Source: an uncultured Flavobacteriales bacterium (GTDB lineage Bacteria; Bacteroidota; Bacteroidia; Flavobacteriales_G; NORP312). Taken from it: a DNA stretch of 64,000 nucleotides. The position numbers were made by a program, and so were the translations under genes. The DNA lies in assembly GCA_905480125.1 (NCBI GenBank), contig CAJQPE010000076.1:1-64000 (forward strand), given 5' to 3'. Shown piece after piece: positions 30,660 through 42,357 of the stretch. The number at the start of each line of letters is the position of its first letter. The first letter of the stretch is position 1. The notes below the pieces were generated by a model. The model had not been told where the DNA came from. It saw only the letters and a list, made by a program, of their open reading frames with translations, and searched no databases.

Positions 30660-30935
30660 ATGGCAATAAATGTTAAACCATTAGCAGACAGAGTAATTGT
30701 AGAACCTGCTGCAGCTGAGTTAAAAACAGCAGGCGGAATCATCATCCCTGATACAGCAAAAGAAAAACCACAAAAAGGAAAGGTACTTGCTGTTGGAACT
30801 GGTAAAATTGATGAGCCAATGACAGTAACAATTGGTGATGAAGTGCTTTACGGTAAATATTCTGGGACAGAAGTTACGATTGAAGGTCAAGACCTTCTTA
30901 TCATGAGAGAATCTGATTTGTACGCGATTATCTAA
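30660..30935 (+). CDS. groES: co-chaperonin GroES
   Basis: [46 protein letters not shown]. Confidence 0.95.
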   Translation: MAINVKPLADRVIVEPAAAELKTAGGIIIPDTAKEKPQKGKVLAVGTGKIDEPMTVTIGDEVLYGKYSGTEVTIEGQDLLIMRESDLYAII

Positions 30936-30958
30936 TCGCAATTTTTAAAAAAACTTAA

Positions 30959-32620
<1,662 letters not shown>

Positions 32621-32641
32621 GCGTATTAATTATAATACTTT

Positions 32642-32673
32642 AAAGCCCTACTCTCAAAAGAGTGGGGCTTTTA
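32642..32673 (+). terminator. intrinsic terminator after groEL
   Basis: AAAGCCCTACTCT-CAAA-AGAGTGGGGCTTTT hairpin. Confidence 0.8.
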
Positions 32674-32713
32674 GTTTCCAAAAAAAATTACCTTTAGCTT
32701 TGCAAAATAACCC

Positions 32714-33157
32714 ATGAAATTAGACAAAAACGCCAATGACCAAGAAAAATTGGAAAAGGCAAACATCTCTAATGACATGTTTGCCGGAAGAGAAAAACGT
32801 TTCATTAATCTAATTATCGACACAATTATGTACTACCTTATAGCTACATTAATTATGTTAATAATCAATGTCTTAGGAGAAGATATGAAAGAAAATACTT
32901 TCTACACTTACCTTATAATGTATGGTTCGCATTTCACATATTATTCTTTACTGGAACACTTTGCCAGAGGAAAAACTGTTGGTAAATTTATTACTAAGAC
33001 TCGTGTTTTAACTAAAACCCGAGAATTACCCTCTTTACACACGACCATGCTTCGATCTTTTTGCAGGTTTATTCCCTTTGAAGCCTTCTCTAACCTAGGG
33101 AAGCCCCCAAGAGGATGGCATGACTCATTTTCAAAAACATATGTAATCAACGACTAA
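32714..33157 (+). CDS. RDD-family membrane protein
   Basis: AGREKRFINLIIDTIMYYLIATLIMLI; ARGKTVGKFITKTRVL; LRSFCRFIPFEAFS. Confidence 0.75.
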   Translation: MKLDKNANDQEKLEKANISNDMFAGREKRFINLIIDTIMYYLIATLIMLIINVLGEDMKENTFYTYLIMYGSHFTYYSLLEHFARGKTVGKFITKTRVLTKTRELPSLHTTMLRSFCRFIPFEAFSNLGKPPRGWHDSFSKTYVIND

Positions 33158-33580
33158 ATGAGTATCTGGTTTCAAGAATATAAACTGAAAGATTTTGAAC
33201 AGTTCAACACGAAGAATATTCACCATTCTTTAGGAATAGAGTTTACCAAAATAGGCCACAAATCATTAATTGCAACGATGCCCGTTGATGAGCGTACCAT
33301 CCAACCAGCTGGAATACTTCATGGAGGTGCATCCGTTGTTTTGGCCGAATCTTTAGGCAGTGTCGGATCTAATTTAATTGTAGACCCTTCCCTGTTTTAC
33401 TGTGTTGGTCAATCGATTAACGCTAATCACATTCGCCCTACGCAATCAGGAAAAGTTACTGGGACTGCTTTACCAATACACCTTGGAAAAGCAAGCCACA
33501 TTTGGTCCATCGAAATTAAAAATGAGAAAGGAAAATTAGTCTGTGTTTGTAGACTGACAATGGCGATTATCAAGAAATAA
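33158..33580 (+). CDS. hotdog-fold (PaaI-type) thioesterase
   Basis: ERTIQPAGILHGGASVVLAESLGSVGSNL; NANHIRPTQSGKVTGTALPIHLGK. Confidence 0.85.
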   Translation: MSIWFQEYKLKDFEQFNTKNIHHSLGIEFTKIGHKSLIATMPVDERTIQPAGILHGGASVVLAESLGSVGSNLIVDPSLFYCVGQSINANHIRPTQSGKVTGTALPIHLGKASHIWSIEIKNEKGKLVCVCRLTMAIIKK

Positions 33581-33621
33581 ATCCTTGCCTCGTTAAAGCA
33601 ATAGAGTATTTAAGCTATGTT

Positions 33622-34056
33622 TTAAACTAATTCCCAGCCCCAAACTACCAGCAAATAACGCATCAACTTACCTAAAAACATTATAGCTAGCACAAGCGTA
33701 ACTTTTGCTCTAAAAACCCCTAGAGCAATAGCAAGTACATCCCCTACAAAAGGCAGCCAGCAAAAAAAAGCAGTCAGACTTCCATACTTGTCTATCCATG
33801 ATTTAAAACGAAAGACTTTCTCTTGATGCACTCTAAGTTTACTTTCAATCCAGCTCCATTTACCTAAATAGCCAAGATAGAATGAACTCATACCACCCAT
33901 GGTGTTGCCAACTGCTGCCACAGCTACGATACCAAAACCATCAAAGCCTGCTACAAGCATTCCTGCTACTACTACTTCAGAACTAAACGGCACAATCGTC
34001 GCTGCTAAAAAAGTGGCTACAAATAATCCGAAATACCCTAGTTCAACATAGTCCAT
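33622..34056 (-). CDS. YqaA/DedA-like small membrane protein
   Basis: ELGYFGLFVATFLAATIVPFSSEVVVAGMLVAGFDGFGIVAVAAVGNTMGGMSSFYLGYLGK; FCWLPFVGDVLAIALGVFRA. Confidence 0.8.
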   Translation of the reverse strand: MDYVELGYFGLFVATFLAATIVPFSSEVVVAGMLVAGFDGFGIVAVAAVGNTMGGMSSFYLGYLGKWSWIESKLRVHQEKVFRFKSWIDKYGSLTAFFCWLPFVGDVLAIALGVFRAKVTLVLAIMFLGKLMRYLLVVWGWELV

Positions 34057-34164
34057 AATAGAATTGCAAGTTTAAAGGTTAAAGTCTAAAGAAATTAGAA
34101 CTATTGAAATATTTCAGTATCAGCTTTACGTTTCCCTTTGCGCTTTTTACTTTATCACCTCTAC

Positions 34165-34196
34165 CTTATCAACAAAAAATAACACTTATCAACAAA
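34165..34196. repeat. two direct copies of CTTATCAACAAA with 20-bp period upstream of purH
   Basis: CTTATCAACAAA at 34165-34176 and 34185-34196; diverged TTATCACCT just upstream. Confidence 0.8.
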
Positions 34197-34269
34197 GCGT
34201 TTCTCAAGGTAAAACGAACCTTTAATATCGTTAAAATTGCATGTTATAGACATTTAGAAACCCAATAGA

Positions 34270-35790
34270 GTGATTAAAATTAAAAACGCATTAGTTTCTG
34301 TATTTTACAAGGATAACCTTGAACCGATAATTCAAAAACTGAATGAACTCGGTGTGAAAATATACTCTACCGGAGGTACTCAGAAATTTATTGAATCTAA
34401 AGGTGTAGCTGTTACACCTGTTGAAAAACTTACTTCGTACCCTTCTATTTTAGGTGGAAGGGTAAAAACATTACATCCAAAAGTATTTGGCGGTATCTTG
34501 GCCAGAAGAGAATTAGATAGTGATCGAGAGCAATTAGCAGAATATGAAATTCCTGAATTGGATTTAGTGATTGTAGACCTCTACCCATTCGAAGAAACAG
34601 TTTCATCTGATGCTAGCGAGCAAGATATTATTGAAAAAATTGACATAGGTGGCATCTCCTTGATTCGCGCAGCTGCTAAAAACTTCAAAGATGTAACTAT
34701 CATTTCATCAAAAAATCAGTACGAAGTTCTTTTAGAAATTTTGACTGCAAAAGAAGGGGTTACAACTATTTCTGAACGTAAGAAATTTGCAACAGAAGCA
34801 TTCAATATTTCATCGCATTACGATAGTGCGATTTTTAATTATTTCTGTGATAGAGATGCCCATGCTTTTAAGTCTAGTATTCAGAATTCTCAAGTCTTGA
34901 GATACGGAGAAAACCCACATCAAAAAGGTGTTTTCTATGGTAATCTCAATGAAATGTTTGAGAAGCTTCACGGTAAAGAATTATCTTACAACAACCTTTT
35001 AGATATTGACGCTGCGGTTAATTTGATAGATGAATTTAATACCGATAAACCAACATTCGCTGTTCTAAAACATAATAATGCTTGTGGCCTTGCAACTCGC
35101 GATACATTAGTGGATGCATGGAAAGATGCCTTAGCTGGTGACCCAACTTCTGCTTTTGGCGGAATTTTAATAACCAATAAAACAATAGACAAAGCAACCG
35201 CTGAGGAAGTAAACAAGTTATTCTGTGAAGTTGTCATTTCAACTGGCTATGATACAGATGCAGAAGAGATTCTAAAGTCTAAAAAAAACCGAGTGCTTCT
35301 AAAAAGAAAAAAAGCTTCACTTCCAGCTAAGCAATTCAGAACTATTTTGAATGGTGTATTAGAGCAAGACAAAGACTTAAAAGTTGAAACCTCAGCTGAT
35401 TTGACAACCGTAACCATTAAAGAACCTACTGAAAGCGAAATTGCAGATATGCTCTTCGCTAATAAACTAGTAAAGCATACTAAGTCTAACACTATTGTTT
35501 TTGCAAGAAACAACCAGTTATTGTCAAGTGGAACTGGACAAACATCGCGAGTTGATGCACTAAATCAAGCAATTGAAAAAGCCAATAAATTTGGATTCGA
35601 TCTAAAAGGTGCCTCAATGGCTTCTGATGCATTTTTTCCTTTTCCAGATTGTGTAGAAATAGCCGACAAAGTTGGAATAACTGCAGTTATTCAGCCCGGA
35701 GGATCAATTAAAGATCAGCAGTCGATTGACTACTGCAACAACAACAATCTTGCTATGGTTCTTACAGGAACTCGACATTTTAAACATTAA
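34270..35790 (+). CDS. purH: bifunctional AICAR formyltransferase/IMP cyclohydrolase
   Basis: IKNALVSVFYKDNLEPIIQKLNELGVKIYSTGGTQKFIES; RYGENPHQKGVFY; KHNNACGLA; SDAFFPFPDCVEIADKVGITAVIQPGGSIKD; GTG start. Confidence 0.95.
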   Translation: MIKIKNALVSVFYKDNLEPIIQKLNELGVKIYSTGGTQKFIESKGVAVTPVEKLTSYPSILGGRVKTLHPKVFGGILARRELDSDREQLAEYEIPELDLVIVDLYPFEETVSSDASEQDIIEKIDIGGISLIRAAAKNFKDVTIISSKNQYEVLLEILTAKEGVTTISERKKFATEAFNISSHYDSAIFNYFCDRDAHAFKSSIQNSQVLRYGENPHQKGVFYGNLNEMFEKLHGKELSYNNLLDIDAAVNLIDEFNTDKPTFAVLKHNNACGLATRDTLVDAWKDALAGDPTSAFGGILITNKTIDKATAEEVNKLFCEVVISTGYDTDAEEILKSKKNRVLLKRKKASLPAKQFRTILNGVLEQDKDLKVETSADLTTVTIKEPTESEIADMLFANKLVKHTKSNTIVFARNNQLLSSGTGQTSRVDALNQAIEKANKFGFDLKGASMASDAFFPFPDCVEIADKVGITAVIQPGGSIKDQQSIDYCNNNNLAMVLTGTRHFKH

Positions 35791-35796
35791 TAAATT

Positions 35797-36822
35797 ATGG
35801 GATTATTCGATTTTTTCACACAAGAAATTGCTATCGATTTAGGAACGGCAAACACGTTAATCATACATAACGACAAAGTAGTTGTTGATGAGCCATCGAT
35901 TGTTGCCGTAGATAGGGCTTCAGGAAAAGTAATTGCAGTTGGTCGAAGAGCACAGCAAATGCATGGAAAAACTCATGAAGACATCAAGACCATTAGACCA
36001 CTAAAAGATGGAGTAATTGCCGATTTCTATGCTGCAGAGCACATGATTCGTGAGATGATTAAAATGATTAATCCAGGTCGCAAATTAATACAACCATCAC
36101 ACAAAATGGTTATTTGCATCCCTTCAGGTATTACGGAAGTTGAAAAACGTGCTGTACATGATTCTGCAGAGCATGCTGGTGCAAAAGATGTCTACTTAAT
36201 TCATGAGCCGATGGCTGCTGCTATTGGCATAGGGATTGATGTTTTGGAGCCGATGGGAAATATGATTATAGACATAGGTGGCGGCACCAGTGAAATTGCA
36301 GTTATCGCGCTTGGAGGAATCGTATGTGATAAATCTATCCGGGTGGCTGGTGATGAATTTACTGGTGATATTGAAGATTATATGCGGCGTCAGCATAATA
36401 TTTTGATTGGTGAGCGTTCTGCTGAATGTATTAAAATAGAAGTTGGTTCTGCAATGACAGATTTGGACGAAGTGCCACCAGATTATGCAGTTCACGGTAG
36501 AGATTTAATGACCGGTATTCCTAAAGAAATTCATGTATCAGCCAATGAAATTGCTCATGCCTTAGACAAATCAATTGCAAAAATTGAAGAGGCAATAATG
36601 AGTGCATTAGAAATGACACCTCCCGAGTTATCTGCCGATATTTACAAAACTGGGATATACTTAGCTGGCGGAGGGTCGATGCTTAGGGGTTTAGATAAAC
36701 GCATTTCGCTAAAAACGAAATTACCTGTTCATGTTGCCGAAGATCCATTAAGAGCTGTGGCTAGAGGAACGGGAATAGCGCTTAAAAATGCCGATCGTTT
36801 CCCTTTCCTTATTCGTAGATAA
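35797..36822 (+). CDS. mreB: rod-shape-determining protein MreB
   Basis: FTQEIAIDLGTANTLIIHNDKVVVDEPSIVAVDR; IDIGGGTSEIAVIALGGIV; YLAGGGSMLRGLDKR. Confidence 0.96.
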   Translation: MGLFDFFTQEIAIDLGTANTLIIHNDKVVVDEPSIVAVDRASGKVIAVGRRAQQMHGKTHEDIKTIRPLKDGVIADFYAAEHMIREMIKMINPGRKLIQPSHKMVICIPSGITEVEKRAVHDSAEHAGAKDVYLIHEPMAAAIGIGIDVLEPMGNMIIDIGGGTSEIAVIALGGIVCDKSIRVAGDEFTGDIEDYMRRQHNILIGERSAECIKIEVGSAMTDLDEVPPDYAVHGRDLMTGIPKEIHVSANEIAHALDKSIAKIEEAIMSALEMTPPELSADIYKTGIYLAGGGSMLRGLDKRISLKTKLPVHVAEDPLRAVARGTGIALKNADRFPFLIRR

Positions 36823-36838
36823 AAACGAGCTAAATTGA

Positions 36839-37678
36839 ATGCGAAATATTGTAAACTTTTTATGGAAGAACAATTTCACTATTTTATTCCTCATTTTAGA
36901 GTTTATAGCTTTCACTCTCCTTATTCAAACAAACCGCTTTCACAAAGCTAGTTTTATTAGTAATACCAATGCCATGTCTGGTGGGGTATATTCTGCGTAT
37001 TCAAGTGTAACTGATTATCTTCAGCTTAAAAGTGTTAGCCAAGAAGTTGCTGCAGAAAATGCCAAACTCAAATCTGCATCTAGTTTATCTTTTATTAAGA
37101 TGCGCGGAAGCCATGTATATATTGATGATACTCTTTACTTTCAGCAATACAAATACCTTAGCGCCAAGGTGGTAAACAATTCAGTCTACAAAAGAAACAA
37201 CCACATCATAATTAATCAAGGTGCAGAACAAGGTATTAAGCCAGGAATGGGTGTAATTAGTTCTAAAGGATTGGTTGGTTTGGTAAAAGATGTATCTGCG
37301 CATTACTCTGCTGTGGTTTCAGTTTTAAATGGAAATACACAAATTAGCGTTAAACTTAAAAAGAATAATTATTTTGGAATAATGAGCTGGGAGAGTGATG
37401 ATAATTCAACCACAGCTACTGTAAATAAAATTCCTAGCCACGTTGATTTACAAATTGGTGATACTATTATATCTAAAGGAGCATCTACAATTTTTCCTGA
37501 AGGAATTCTAGCAGGTACTGTTAGCGATTTTAAGGCAATTCCCGGAAGTGATTTTTACAACATAAAAATAGAGTTGACTACCAATTTCAGCAATCTATCA
37601 TACGTCTATATTGTGAAAAATCTGCTCAAAACGGAGCAACAGGAACTGGAGGAAAAAATAGAGGAGAACAATGATTAA
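36839..37678 (+). CDS. mreC: rod-shape-determining protein MreC
   Basis: N-terminal TM, coiled coil; NHIIINQGAEQGIKPGMGVISSKGLVGLVKDVSAHYSAVVSVLN. Confidence 0.92.
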   Translation: MRNIVNFLWKNNFTILFLILEFIAFTLLIQTNRFHKASFISNTNAMSGGVYSAYSSVTDYLQLKSVSQEVAAENAKLKSASSLSFIKMRGSHVYIDDTLYFQQYKYLSAKVVNNSVYKRNNHIIINQGAEQGIKPGMGVISSKGLVGLVKDVSAHYSAVVSVLNGNTQISVKLKKNNYFGIMSWESDDNSTTATVNKIPSHVDLQIGDTIISKGASTIFPEGILAGTVSDFKAIPGSDFYNIKIELTTNFSNLSYVYIVKNLLKTEQQELEEKIEENND

Positions 37679-38180
37679 TGATCTTCCTAAAATAGCAATA
37701 CGCTTTTTAGCACTTATACTCCTGCAAGTTCTCGTGCTTAATAACGTTGCGTTTAGTGGCAGCATTAACCCGTACTTGTATATATTGTTCATCCTCATGC
37801 TTCCCTTTGATACTCCAAAGTGGCTAATTCTAGTTTTGTCATTTTTCCTTGGTTTATCGATTGATGTTTTTACCAGTACTATAGGCATGCACGCTGCAGC
37901 TAGTTTATTTATGGCCTATGCTAGAAACTATTTACTTAAATTATTTGCTCCAAGAGACGGATACGACCCTATTCTCGCGCCAACGATTCAAGACATGGGG
38001 TTAGTTTGGTTTTTGGCTTACTGTAGTATTTTAACATTTTTCCACCACGCCTTCTTATTTACTATCGAAATATTTCGGTTTACTGAGTTTTTTCCAACGC
38101 TAGGTAGGGCTATTCTAAGTTCAATATTCACGATTATTTTGATACTTATTAGTCAGCTACTAATTTACCGTAAAAATTAG
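37671..38180 (+). CDS. mreD: rod-shape-determining protein MreD
   Basis: Multi-TM protein in mreBC-mrdA context; NPYLYILFILMLPFDTPKWLILVLSFFLGLSIDVF. Confidence 0.88.
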   Translation: MINDLPKIAIRFLALILLQVLVLNNVAFSGSINPYLYILFILMLPFDTPKWLILVLSFFLGLSIDVFTSTIGMHAAASLFMAYARNYLLKLFAPRDGYDPILAPTIQDMGLVWFLAYCSILTFFHHAFLFTIEIFRFTEFFPTLGRAILSSIFTIILILISQLLIYRKN

Positions 38181-38182
38181 CG

Positions 38183-40009
38183 ATGAACGACTATCAAGAT
38201 CGAAGATACATACTCATTGCCATCTTTTTAGTAGTCGCAATAACCTATATTTTTAGATTGTTTTATATCCAAGTAATTGATGATTCCTATAAATTATCTG
38301 CGAATAACCTTGCGCTAAAACATGTGACACTGTATCCTCCAAGAGGCTTAATTTACGACCGAAATAACAAGCTATTAGTTTATAATGAAGCTGCTTACAA
38401 TCTAATGGTCATTCCACGTGAGGTAAAAAATATTGACACCAACGAATTCTGCAAACTCATTAATTTAACTCGAGAAGAATTTGACAAGCGTATGGTGAAA
38501 ATTCGGAAGCATTCGACACGCAAAGCCTCAGTCATATCCGAAAGTATAACGGCTGAAGAATGGTCAAAAATAGTTGAAAGTTTATCTCAATTCAATGGCT
38601 TTTATGGAGAAGAACGCACTGTGCGAAAATATTCTTCATCAATGGCTGGTCATGCTTTAGGCTATTTAAATGAGGTAAGCCCATCAATTCTAGATCGCCT
38701 TCCATATTACCAACGTGGAGATAAAATTGGTGCCTCTGGAATAGAAAAACAATACGAAAAAGAGCTCCGTGGCACAAGAGGAATAGCGATAAAAATGCGC
38801 GATAATCATATGCGAATTAAAGGTAGTTATAAAGGAGGAAAGTATGATACGATTCCAAAAGCGGGATTCGAAATAAAACTCACACTCGATGGTAATTTGC
38901 AAGCTTACGGGGAACGGCTCATGCAAAACAAAACTGGAAGTATCGTTGCTATTGAGCCTTCAACAGGCGAAATTCTTGCATTGGTAACGAGCCCAAGTTA
39001 TGACCCCAACAAATTAGTTGGCCGCGGGAGGTCAGAATATTACAACTCCATTTCGAACAATGACTCGCTGTCCCCATGGTTTAATCGTGCGTTGGAAGCG
39101 CAATACCCCCCGGGTTCAATCTTTAAATTGGTGCAAGCTTTAATTGGTTTAGAGGAGGGTGTAATAAAAAAAAGTACTGGTTTTATTTGTGACAAAAAAC
39201 CAATGAATTGTCATAACCACCCAGCACCAACGAACTTGTTAAAAGCCATTCAATTCTCCTGTAATCCCTACTTTCATGATGCAGTAAAACTAATCATACA
39301 ACAAGGAAAAAGCCGCAGTATTTTTACTGATAGTCAACTAGGCCTAGCAAAATGGGAGAACCACATTGCTAGTTTTGGGCTAGGACACAAGTTAGATGTC
39401 GATTTTCCGTTGATGAAGTCTGGTAACATCCCTGGAGTAGATTTTTACAACAAACTATACGGAAAACGAAGATGGGCCTATAGCACAATTTATTCATTAA
39501 GTATTGGTCAAGGTGAGGTGCTTGTTGTTCCCTTGCAAATGGCAAATTTAGCTGCGATATTTGCCAATCGAGGATATTATTATACTCCTCACCTCATTAA
39601 GTCGATTGGCAAGAATGATTCTATTCCAGAGAAGTATTTAGTTAAAAACGAAACGACCGTTGCCACCGAGCATTATGATGCTGTTATAGATGCTATGCAA
39701 CAAGTTGTTGAAGCGGATCACGGTACCGCAAGAAGTGGCAGAATTGATAGCGTAGAAGTCTGCGGAAAAACAGGAACCGTTCAAAATCCACATGGCGAAG
39801 ATCATTCCGTTTTTATGGCTTTCGCTCCAAAAAATAATCCAGAAATTTCAATTATCGTTTATGTAGAAAATTCTGGGTTTGGTGGAACATGGGCTGCACC
39901 AATTGCAAGCCTCATGATGGAACAGTACCTTAAAGGAGGAATAACCGATACTTTAAAAGAGGAACGCATTTTAGCTGCAGATTTTATTCATGGGATCAAT
40001 ATCAAGTGA
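38183..40009 (+). CDS. mrdA: penicillin-binding protein 2
   Basis: PPRGLIYDRNNKLLVYNEAAYNLMVIPRE; EAQYPPGSIFKLVQALIGLEEG (SxxK variant region); GKTGTVQNPHGEDHSVFMAFAPK. Confidence 0.94.
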   Translation: MNDYQDRRYILIAIFLVVAITYIFRLFYIQVIDDSYKLSANNLALKHVTLYPPRGLIYDRNNKLLVYNEAAYNLMVIPREVKNIDTNEFCKLINLTREEFDKRMVKIRKHSTRKASVISESITAEEWSKIVESLSQFNGFYGEERTVRKYSSSMAGHALGYLNEVSPSILDRLPYYQRGDKIGASGIEKQYEKELRGTRGIAIKMRDNHMRIKGSYKGGKYDTIPKAGFEIKLTLDGNLQAYGERLMQNKTGSIVAIEPSTGEILALVTSPSYDPNKLVGRGRSEYYNSISNNDSLSPWFNRALEAQYPPGSIFKLVQALIGLEEGVIKKSTGFICDKKPMNCHNHPAPTNLLKAIQFSCNPYFHDAVKLIIQQGKSRSIFTDSQLGLAKWENHIASFGLGHKLDVDFPLMKSGNIPGVDFYNKLYGKRRWAYSTIYSLSIGQGEVLVVPLQMANLAAIFANRGYYYTPHLIKSIGKNDSIPEKYLVKNETTVATEHYDAVIDAMQQVVEADHGTARSGRIDSVEVCGKTGTVQNPHGEDHSVFMAFAPKNNPEISIIVYVENSGFGGTWAAPIASLMMEQYLKGGITDTLKEERILAADFIHGINIK

Positions 40010-41313
40010 GAAATAGAATTAACATATTTCAAAATGTAGATTGGGCACTTATTATAATCTTTCTAATCCTAATGATGATGGGCTGGTTGAACATCTATGC
40101 GGCAACTTATAGTGAAGATCATCAGAGCTTATTCGACTTCTCGCAAAGCTATGGAAAACAACTACTTTGGATTGGCACCGCTCTTGGTCTAGGTTTAGTT
40201 ATACTCATGCTTGAAGAACGCTTTTTTAGCACGTTTTCAAATCTTATATACTTTGGTGGCGTACTTTTACTTATTGCTGTCCTTATTTTTGGGAAAGAGA
40301 TAAAAGGAGCAAAATCGTGGTTCGTAATTGCCAATACAATAAGCCTACAGCCTTCAGAAATAGCTAAGTATGGCACGGCATTAGCACTTTCTAAATTTGT
40401 AGGCGAGTATAACGTAAAAATGCAGTCATTTAAAAGTCAATTTCAAGCTGCAGCGATTTTAATCATTCCGATAATTTTGATATTACTTCAGCCTGATCCT
40501 GGATCAGTACTCGTTTTTTGCTCTTTTATATTTGCCATGTACCGAGAAGGCCTTTCAGGGAACATTTTACTAATCGGATTGGGCGCTATTGTGCTTTTTA
40601 TGTTGGCAATAATCCTCCGAGTATCGTCAATAGATTTACCGTTCGAATTGATTCTTGATGGTAAATACATTTTAATAATTGCTCTAACCGCCATTGCTGG
40701 AATTGTGTTTTGGCTTATCAAGAATTATAAGCAAGCCAAGTTCATTGTTTTTGGAGTGCTTCTTATTTGCATTGGATATATTATGAGTATAGATTACATT
40801 TTCGAAAATGTATTAAAATCCCATCATCAAGATAGAATTAATGACCTGCTCGGAGTAACGTTCGACCCCAGTGGAGCAGGTTATAATGTTAATCAATCTA
40901 AAATAGCAATAGGTTCTGGAGGATTCTATGGCAAAGGTTTTTTGCAAGGAACACAGACCAAGCTAGATTTTGTACCTGAGCAAAGTACCGATTTTATATT
41001 CTGCACAATTGGCGAAGAATGGGGATTTATTGGAAGCTTTGTAGTCATTAGTTTATTTATGTTCTTGATTATTAAAATAATCACCATTGCAGAGCGCCAA
41101 AAAGCAAAATTTAGTAGAGTATTCTGTTATTGTGCTGCTTCAATTTTCTTCTTACACTTTATGATTAATCTGGGTATGACAATAGGATTAGCCCCTGTAA
41201 TTGGCATCCCTTTGCCTTTCTTTAGTTATGGAGGTTCATCTTTATGGTCATTTACTATCCTTATTTTTACTGTAATAAGATTAGATAGCGAACGGAAATA
41301 TTTATTAGGTTAG
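40006..41313 (+). CDS. rodA: rod-shape-determining protein RodA (SEDS)
   Basis: LQPSEIAKYGTALALSKFV; LQPDPGSVLVFCSFIFAMYREG; QSKIAIGSGGFYGKGFLQGTQTKLDFVPEQSTDFIFCTIGEEWGF; GTG start overlapping mrdA stop. Confidence 0.94.
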   Translation: MRNRINIFQNVDWALIIIFLILMMMGWLNIYAATYSEDHQSLFDFSQSYGKQLLWIGTALGLGLVILMLEERFFSTFSNLIYFGGVLLLIAVLIFGKEIKGAKSWFVIANTISLQPSEIAKYGTALALSKFVGEYNVKMQSFKSQFQAAAILIIPIILILLQPDPGSVLVFCSFIFAMYREGLSGNILLIGLGAIVLFMLAIILRVSSIDLPFELILDGKYILIIALTAIAGIVFWLIKNYKQAKFIVFGVLLICIGYIMSIDYIFENVLKSHHQDRINDLLGVTFDPSGAGYNVNQSKIAIGSGGFYGKGFLQGTQTKLDFVPEQSTDFIFCTIGEEWGFIGSFVVISLFMFLIIKIITIAERQKAKFSRVFCYCAASIFFLHFMINLGMTIGLAPVIGIPLPFFSYGGSSLWSFTILIFTVIRLDSERKYLLG

Positions 41314-41707
41314 TTACTTTGGTGTTGAATTAATAGTGAATGACTCCATAATACCTATTAAAATAAAACTTAAAGGCAACTAGACTGACCGCATCATGAC
41401 AAATAAAGGGTCATTAAGAATAACAATGATAAAAGGTTGCCTTTTTAATGGAATGGCTAATTTTTCAATCCAAAATCCCTAGACAAAAAGCTATTTGATG
41501 ATTGGTTTCTGAGGAAAGTATTCATCATGGAAAAGGCAATGACTAATCGATTCGAATTTGCAAATGTTTCAATAAATGGTGAAAATATAGATCAAGATAA
41601 ACTCATTGCCTAGTCATATTCTATTTCACAGCTAATGAAAAGGAGAACTATAAGGTAAAAAATTATTCCTTGGCCGCATCGCAATAAAAATTAAATAAAT
41701 AGAAATA

Positions 41708-42349
41708 TTAGAGTTTTTCTTCTAACTGACTGAGAGTAAAAGTTCGGAACCGAACAAAATAATAAGCTGGAAATATATAGAGAGCTATAGCTATAGTGTA
41801 GGTACTAAAAGTAAGCCCCAATTGAGGAATAAAAAGGAATCCGAATAAAAAAGTCGTAATAATGCCACCAAGAGTAGATATAGAATAAATGGTACCCACA
41901 GAATTACCCACTTCCTTTACTTCCCTAGAAATCAGCTGTATAATAAGCGGTGAAACCATTCCAAAACACACCAAAGGAGGAAATACAAAGCAGAGGCTTG
42001 AAATAACAATACCCAGTTTTAGATTCATCCCCAGCGTTGCAGTCATTATCATTGAGGATGTAAAAGGCATGATTGTAACGAAAATTGCTGAGGCTAAAAT
42101 TATATAATGTAAAATAAGTTTATGGGGATACTTTTCTGAAATTACCCCACCTAGAAGATATCCAGTAGTAAGACCTCCCATAGTAACAGCCAAGGTTGTG
42201 GCCCAGACATACAAAGAAGCCCCATATGAAGGTGCTATAAGTTTAGCACCTAATAATTCAACGGCCATTACGGCACCTCCTTCGATTATTGATATGGATA
42301 TTAGGTACCAGAAAGATGTGGGATATTTACTTTTTCTATTTAGATTCAT
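41708..42349 (-). CDS. membrane protein homologous to the N-terminal TM half of fused transporter/spermidine-synthase-like proteins
   Basis: SIIEGGAVMAVELLGAKLIAPSYGASLYVWATTLAVTMGGLTTGYLLGG closely matches the N-terminal half of the neighbouring 567-aa protein; no methyltransferase domain. Confidence 0.75.
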   Translation of the reverse strand: MNLNRKSKYPTSFWYLISISIIEGGAVMAVELLGAKLIAPSYGASLYVWATTLAVTMGGLTTGYLLGGVISEKYPHKLILHYIILASAIFVTIMPFTSSMIMTATLGMNLKLGIVISSLCFVFPPLVCFGMVSPLIIQLISREVKEVGNSVGTIYSISTLGGIITTFLFGFLFIPQLGLTFSTYTIAIALYIFPAYYFVRFRTFTLSQLEEKL

Positions 42350-42357
42350 TGTTTCAA

